A stretch of 64,000 nucleotides of DNA from Pseudohalioglobus sediminis. Lineage in GTDB: Bacteria > Pseudomonadota > Gammaproteobacteria > Pseudomonadales > Halieaceae. A program made the translations under genes and the position numbers. Of the stretch, positions 60,388 through 64,000 are shown in pieces (within the stretch, counting starts at the first letter, position 1; each line of letters begins with the position of its first letter). Below the pieces are notes generated by a model. That model made no database searches, had not been told where the DNA came from, and saw only the letters and a list, made by a program, of their open reading frames with translations. The stretch is from NCBI RefSeq assembly GCF_008370495.1, contig NZ_VTUX01000010.1, positions 186,001 through 250,000 of the forward strand, written 5' to 3'.

Positions 60388-60594
60388 ATGTACGTTTGCC
60401 TCTGTAAAGGAATTACCGACACCCAGATTCGCGACGCCGTGCAGGAGGGAGCGCGCTCGATGCGCGACGTGCATGCCTCACTCGGGGTCGCCAGCCAGTG
60501 CGGCAAGTGCGGAATCACCGCGAGAGACATTGTGCGCGAGTCCCTGTCATGCAATGCAGAAGCGGAGCAGCAGCTGTTCTACGCCGCCACCTGA
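60388..60594 (+). CDS. bfd: Bacterioferritin-associated ferredoxin
   Basis: A 68-residue [2Fe-2S] ferredoxin that delivers electrons to bacterioferritin to release its iron. The cluster ligands are CLC near the start (MYVCLCKGIT) and CGKC later (ASQCGKCGITA), the BFD pattern. The ATG at 60388 gives the family start; an upstream open frame to 60322 is not used. It lies 121 bases before bfr and has a Fur-box promoter, consistent with iron-starvation induction. Confidence 0.94.
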   Translation: MYVCLCKGITDTQIRDAVQEGARSMRDVHASLGVASQCGKCGITARDIVRESLSCNAEAEQQLFYAAT

Positions 60595-60715
60595 GCGAAT
60601 TCCCGGGCCATCACCTGCGCCTGCATCACCTGTTGATCCGCAGCGCGGGGCAAATCTTTGACAGCCGCCCCGGTGCGGTCCATGCTACGGTCGACTGCTG
60701 CCAAGGAGAGTACAC

Positions 60716-61201
60716 ATGAAGGGCGACCCTAAAGTTATCGAGCACCTGAATATCGTATTGGGCAACGAACTGGTCGCCATCAACCAGTATTTCCTGCATG
60801 CCCGTATGTACAAGGACTGGGGCCTGCGCGAGCTTGGCGAGCACGAATATCACGAATCCATCGATGAAATGAAGCACGCGGACACGCTGATTGAGCGTAT
60901 CCTTTTCCTGGAGGGCTTACCCAACCTGCAGGACCTGGGCAAATTGCTGATCGGCGAGAACACGCGTGAAATGCTCGAATGCGACCTGAAACTGGAGCAC
61001 AAGGCCCATGCGGACCTGAGAGAGGCAATTGAGTACTGCGAAAAGGCAGGTGACTATGTCTCGCGGGACATTTTCAAGGAGATTATGGCCGCGGAAGAAG
61101 AGCACATAGACTGGCTGGAAACACAGCTCGGACTGATAGAAAAAGTGGGTCTGCAGAACTACCTGCAGACCGCTATGCATACCGTCAAGCCGGAGGACTA
61201 G
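60716..61201 (+). CDS. bfr: Bacterioferritin
   Basis: A 161-residue subunit of the 24-mer iron store. The ferroxidase ligands are seen in [30 protein letters not shown] and EEEHIDWLE, and the haem-ligand methionine is M52. The protein ends KPED, and its TAG stop takes its last base from the MITE-like element that begins at 61201. AAGGAG precedes the ATG. It is paired with bfd. Confidence 0.96.
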   Translation: MKGDPKVIEHLNIVLGNELVAINQYFLHARMYKDWGLRELGEHEYHESIDEMKHADTLIERILFLEGLPNLQDLGKLLIGENTREMLECDLKLEHKAHADLREAIEYCEKAGDYVSRDIFKEIMAAEEEHIDWLETQLGLIEKVGLQNYLQTAMHTVKPED

Positions 61202-61465
61202 GGCCTGTTCACACTAACTGAGTTGGCCCTGTTGTGACAGAAAAAGCGCCAGTCGAGGCGTGAGGAGAGAAGTTTGGTTGCTCCAAATGAACGACGAATA
61301 ACGAAGAATGGCGCTTTTTCTGCCACAACCCATAGGGCTGCCGCTGGTTTCGCAACCTGCGGCGTTAGAAATTGCTTATGTGGCGCCACCACACCGCGCA
61401 ATTCCTGCCTTGCAGGCCACGAAACCAGTGGCAGCAGGGCTAACTCAGTTAGTGTGAACAGGCCC
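61201..61465. mobile_element. 265-bp MITE-like element between bfr and grxD
   Basis: The element begins GGGCCTGTTCACACTAACTG and ends with its reverse complement; the outer repeat is perfect for 24 bases, then 6 of the next 7 match. It is flanked by TA on both sides (61199-61200 and 61466-61467), consistent with a duplicated TA target. Inside are two further inverted repeats: 61231-61250 against 61310-61329 (19 of 20) and 61337-61352 against 61420-61435 (15 of 16). It has no transposase; short open frames across it read out of the repeats. TA duplication fits IS630/mariner or the IS427 group of IS5, so it is probably a non-autonomous derivative. Confidence 0.85.
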
Positions 61466-61794
61466 TAATCCGCCGCATTGCTGGCGGCCGCCTCCTTGAT
61501 AAGGGTCTGCAACTCTCCGGATTCAAACATCTCGGTCACGATATCGCAGCCGCCAATCAATTCACCATCCACCCAGAGCTGCGGGAACGTGGGCCAGTTC
61601 GCATACTTGGGCAGGTTCGCCCGGATCTCGGGGTTGGAAAGTATGTCCACGTAGGCAAAGCGCTCCCCGCACTGCATCAGTGCCTGCACCGTGCGAGCAG
61701 AAAAGCCACACTGCGGTTGGTTGGGAGACCCCTTCATATAAAGAAGGATAGTGTTGTTCTCAATCTGTTCTTTGATGGTGTTAATAATATCCAT
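61465..61794 (-). CDS. grxD: Monothiol glutaredoxin
   Basis: A 109-residue Grx4-type glutaredoxin that carries and transfers [2Fe-2S] clusters. The CGFS active site is in PNQPQCGFSARTVQAL, with the glutathione-binding WPTFPQLWVDGELIGGCDIV. It is convergent with bfr across the MITE, and the last base of its TAG stop lies inside the element. Confidence 0.96.
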   Translation of the reverse strand: MDIINTIKEQIENNTILLYMKGSPNQPQCGFSARTVQALMQCGERFAYVDILSNPEIRANLPKYANWPTFPQLWVDGELIGGCDIVTEMFESGELQTLIKEAAASNAAD

Positions 61795-61899
61795 GATAAA
61801 CCTGCGTCTTGTTACTTACCGCGGCCCGGAGCCACGCATCTGAAAGCCGCGCATTCTACCCTATTCTGACTGCAAAATACCCACGGCGTTCGCAGGTGA

Positions 61900-61928
61900 T
61901 TTACAAGCGGGCCATCGGCGTCTATAGT
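61900..61928 (+). promoter_or_regulatory. Sigma-70 promoter for argD
   Basis: TTTACA and TATAGT are separated by 17 bases; the transcript would start near 61935, about 50 bases before the argD ATG. I do not see a convincing ArgR box. Confidence 0.65.
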
Positions 61929-61983
61929 GCTCTGCTTCGAGGCAGCCGCAGCTGCCTTTTTGCGTTTATATGGAGGACGAAAA

Positions 61984-63147
61984 ATGTCGGCGCTGATGCC
62001 AACGTATTCCAGATTACCGGTCAGCTTTGATTACGGGGAAGGCGTGTACCTCTTCGACAAAGAGGGACGACGCTACCTGGATGGTATCGCTGGCATCGCC
62101 GTCAATGGCCTTGGGCACGCCCATCCCGGCGTTGCCGCAGCACTGACAGAACAGGCAGACAAACTGCTGCACACCTCCAACCTTTACGGCGTTGAGCTAC
62201 AGGAAGCGCTGGCCGAGCGACTGTGTGAAGTCACCGATATGGAGCGCTGCTTTTTCAGCAACTCCGGCGCCGAGGCCAATGAGGCAGCGATCAAGCTCGC
62301 ACGCCTGTTCGGGCATGACCGGGCCGTGGAAAAGCCGGCTATCGTGGTACTGGAAGGCGCATTTCACGGCCGCACCCTGGCGACCCTGAGTGCCACTGGC
62401 AATCGTAAAATCCAGGCTGGTTTCGAGCCGCTGGTCAGTGGCTTTGTGCGCGCGCCCCGCAATGACATCGAGGCCATTCGGCAGATAGCCGCCAACAATC
62501 CTGACGTGGTGGCCTTTATGGCCGAGCCGATCCAGGGTGAGGGCGGCATTTACGAACTGGATCCCGAATACCTGCTGGCCGTGCGCGAACTCTGTGATGA
62601 ACACGACTGGCTGATGATGCTCGATGAAGTTCAGACGGGTAACGGCCGCACCGGCACCTGGTTCGCCTACCAGGACATGGGCTTTACGCCCGACGTCGTC
62701 ACCACAGCAAAGGGGCTGGGCAACGGTGTCCCTATCGGTGCCTGCCTGGCACGCGGCAAGGCGGCGAGCGTGTTCGGACCGGGCCAGCATGGCTCTACCT
62801 ACGGCGGCAATCCACTGGTCTGCGCGGTGGCCCTGACGGTGGTAGATACCATACTGGGCTCCGGCCTGCTCGACAATGCGGTGCGCATGGGAGCACTGAT
62901 AAGAGAACACATCGAGTCGGCAACGGCCTCCTCTGGCAAGCTCAGGAGCGTCCGCGGAAAGGGCCTGATGCTCGGTTTCGAGGTCAACCGTGAGTGCCCG
63001 GAACTGGTGGCGAAGGCACTGGAACAGGGCCTGTTGATCAACGTGACCAACGGCAACACCGTACGCCTGCTGCCGCCGCTGATCATCAATGAGACCGAGG
63101 CCAATGAGCTGGCCGAGGGCGTGGCCAAACTCATACTGGGCCTTTAG
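61984..63147 (+). CDS. argD: Acetylornithine aminotransferase
   Basis: A 387-residue PLP enzyme of class III that aminates N-acetylglutamate semialdehyde in arginine synthesis (and often succinyldiaminopimelate in lysine synthesis). The PLP region FSNSGAEANEAAIKLAR, the QGEGGIY motif, DEVQTGNGRTG, and the PLP lysine in TTAKGLGNGVP are all present. The ATG at 61984 has GGAGG at 7 bases; the open frame to 61927 is ignored. It precedes argF. Confidence 0.95.
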   Translation: MSALMPTYSRLPVSFDYGEGVYLFDKEGRRYLDGIAGIAVNGLGHAHPGVAAALTEQADKLLHTSNLYGVELQEALAERLCEVTDMERCFFSNSGAEANEAAIKLARLFGHDRAVEKPAIVVLEGAFHGRTLATLSATGNRKIQAGFEPLVSGFVRAPRNDIEAIRQIAANNPDVVAFMAEPIQGEGGIYELDPEYLLAVRELCDEHDWLMMLDEVQTGNGRTGTWFAYQDMGFTPDVVTTAKGLGNGVPIGACLARGKAASVFGPGQHGSTYGGNPLVCAVALTVVDTILGSGLLDNAVRMGALIREHIESATASSGKLRSVRGKGLMLGFEVNRECPELVAKALEQGLLINVTNGNTVRLLPPLIINETEANELAEGVAKLILGL

Positions 63148-63177
63148 CCCCAAAGCAAGAAGCAGGACAGACTGACT

Positions 63178-64000
63178 ATGGCTGACACGCGGCATTTCCT
63201 GACACTACTGGACTTCACCCCGGGCGAACTGCAGCAGCTCATCCAACGGGCGAGCAAAATGAAGCAGGACCACCACGCGCGCACCGACGAGCGCCGTTTC
63301 ACCGGCCACGTGCTGGGGATGATCTTTGCCAAATCGTCCACCCGTACCCGGGTATCATTTGAAGCCGGGATGACCCAACTGGGCGGGCATGCCATGTTCC
63401 TGTCCCCGGACGACACCCAGCTTGGCCGCGGCGAACCTATCGAGGACAGCGCACGGGTCATATCCTCGATGGTCGATATCGTCATGATTCGCACCTTCGG
63501 CCATGACATTGTCGAAACTTTCGCGGCACACTCCTCCGTCCCGGTCATCAACGGGCTAACCGACGACTACCACCCCTGCCAGTTACTCGCGGATATGCAG
63601 ACCTTCCATGAGCACCGCGGCAGCATCAATGGGAAAGTGGTGACCTGGGTGGGTGACGGCAACAACATGGCCCAGAGCTACATCAACGCGGCCCGGCAGT
63701 TCGATTTTGAATTGCGCATCGCCTGTCCCCCGGGTTTTGAACCTTCCAGCGAACTGCTCGCGGCAAATCGCGATCGCGTCAGCATTGTGCGCGACCCGAA
63801 GACTGCAGCGGAGGGCGCCCACCTGGTGGTGACCGATGTCTGGGCCTCCATGGGCCAGGAGGCCGAGCAAAAGGCCCGCGCCGCCGCGTTTGCGGGCTAC
63901 CAGGTCAACGCCGAGCTGATGAGCCGGGCGGCCCCGGATGCGCTGTACATGCACTGCCTGCCCGCGCATCGCGGTGAAGAAATCAGCGCTGAGCTGATGG
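63178..64000 (+). CDS. argF: Ornithine carbamoyltransferase (partial, 3' end outside window)
   Basis: Converts ornithine and carbamoyl phosphate to citrulline. About 274 codons are visible. The carbamoyl-phosphate-binding [10 protein letters not shown] is near residue 53, HPCQLLAD and a GDGNNMAQS nucleotide-like turn follow, and [10 protein letters not shown] (catalytic cysteine) lies just before the window ends. It begins 31 bases after argD with no promoter visible, so the two genes form an operon. Confidence 0.95.
   Translation, partial: MADTRHFLTLLDFTPGELQQLIQRASKMKQDHHARTDERRFTGHVLGMIFAKSSTRTRVSFEAGMTQLGGHAMFLSPDDTQLGRGEPIEDSARVISSMVDIVMIRTFGHDIVETFAAHSSVPVINGLTDDYHPCQLLADMQTFHEHRGSINGKVVTWVGDGNNMAQSYINAARQFDFELRIACPPGFEPSSELLAANRDRVSIVRDPKTAAEGAHLVVTDVWASMGQEAEQKARAAAFAGYQVNAELMSRAAPDALYMHCLPAHRGEEISAELM

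Noticed and set aside
61198-61468. Two short open frames inside the MITE-like element, one per strand, both ending NSVSVNRP
   Set aside because: The identical C-termini arise from the symmetric terminal repeats. No start site, no domain.

Overview
This window is a stretch of chromosome from a Gram-negative gammaproteobacterium. The gene orders rplU-rpmA-obgE-proB, uvrA-MFS-ssb and proA-nadD-rsfS-rlmH-mrdA-rodA-mltB-rlpA-dacA-ybeD-lipB are those of Pseudomonas-like gammaproteobacteria. The GC-rich coding sequence, the RegB/RegA pair and the fabA-fabB pair suggest a marine relative such as a Halieaceae/Cellvibrionales-type organism. The taxon is inferred from gene order and protein resemblance, not from a search. 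Almost everything here is core genome; I see no phage, plasmid, CRISPR, rRNA or tRNA.

Layout. 1-2.7 kb: end of a probable isoprenylcysteine-methyltransferase-like gene, a ZIP metal transporter and an aldehyde dehydrogenase. 2.8-5.9 kb: rplU-rpmA-obgE-proB (leftward), divergent from ispB; then pgi. 8.9-12.6 kb: manC-galU-manB for GDP-mannose and UDP-glucose supply (surface polysaccharide precursors). 12.8-14.5 kb: fabA-fabB (unsaturated fatty acid synthesis). 14.6-17.2 kb: moaB-moeA (molybdenum cofactor) and an RmlD-like protein without catalytic residues. 17.4-22.3 kb: ssb, an MFS transporter and uvrA. 22.9-30.5 kb: a type IV pilus minor-pilin operon fimT-pilV-pilW-pilX-pilY1-pilE plus a small secreted protein.

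30.6-44.5 kb: a complete, uninterrupted S10-spc-alpha ribosomal superoperon (rpsJ to rplQ, 28 genes including secY, rpoA and the short rpmJ), driven by a very good sigma-70 promoter and ending at a terminator shared with the pilus operon. 44.8-49.5 kb: a small DksA-type zinc-finger protein, a YdcH-like protein, a tandem TM2 membrane protein, prfC, and the redox-sensing two-component pair regB-regA. 49.5-59.3 kb: the cell elongation / peptidoglycan cluster with lipoate (lipB), ribosome silencing/methylation (rsfS, rlmH), NAD (nadD) and proline (proA) genes. 59.5-61.8 kb: a 2-Cys peroxiredoxin, Fur-box-controlled bfd, bacterioferritin bfr and the monothiol glutaredoxin grxD, an iron and oxidative-stress group. 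62-64 kb: argD and the start of argF (arginine synthesis).

The most unusual feature is a 265-bp MITE-like element (61201-61465). It has near-perfect terminal inverted repeats and two internal long hairpins, and it sits at a TA dinucleotide shared by the stop codons of the convergent genes bfr and grxD, so that neither protein is altered. A solitary copy of its terminal repeat lies just upstream of ispB (6178-6195).
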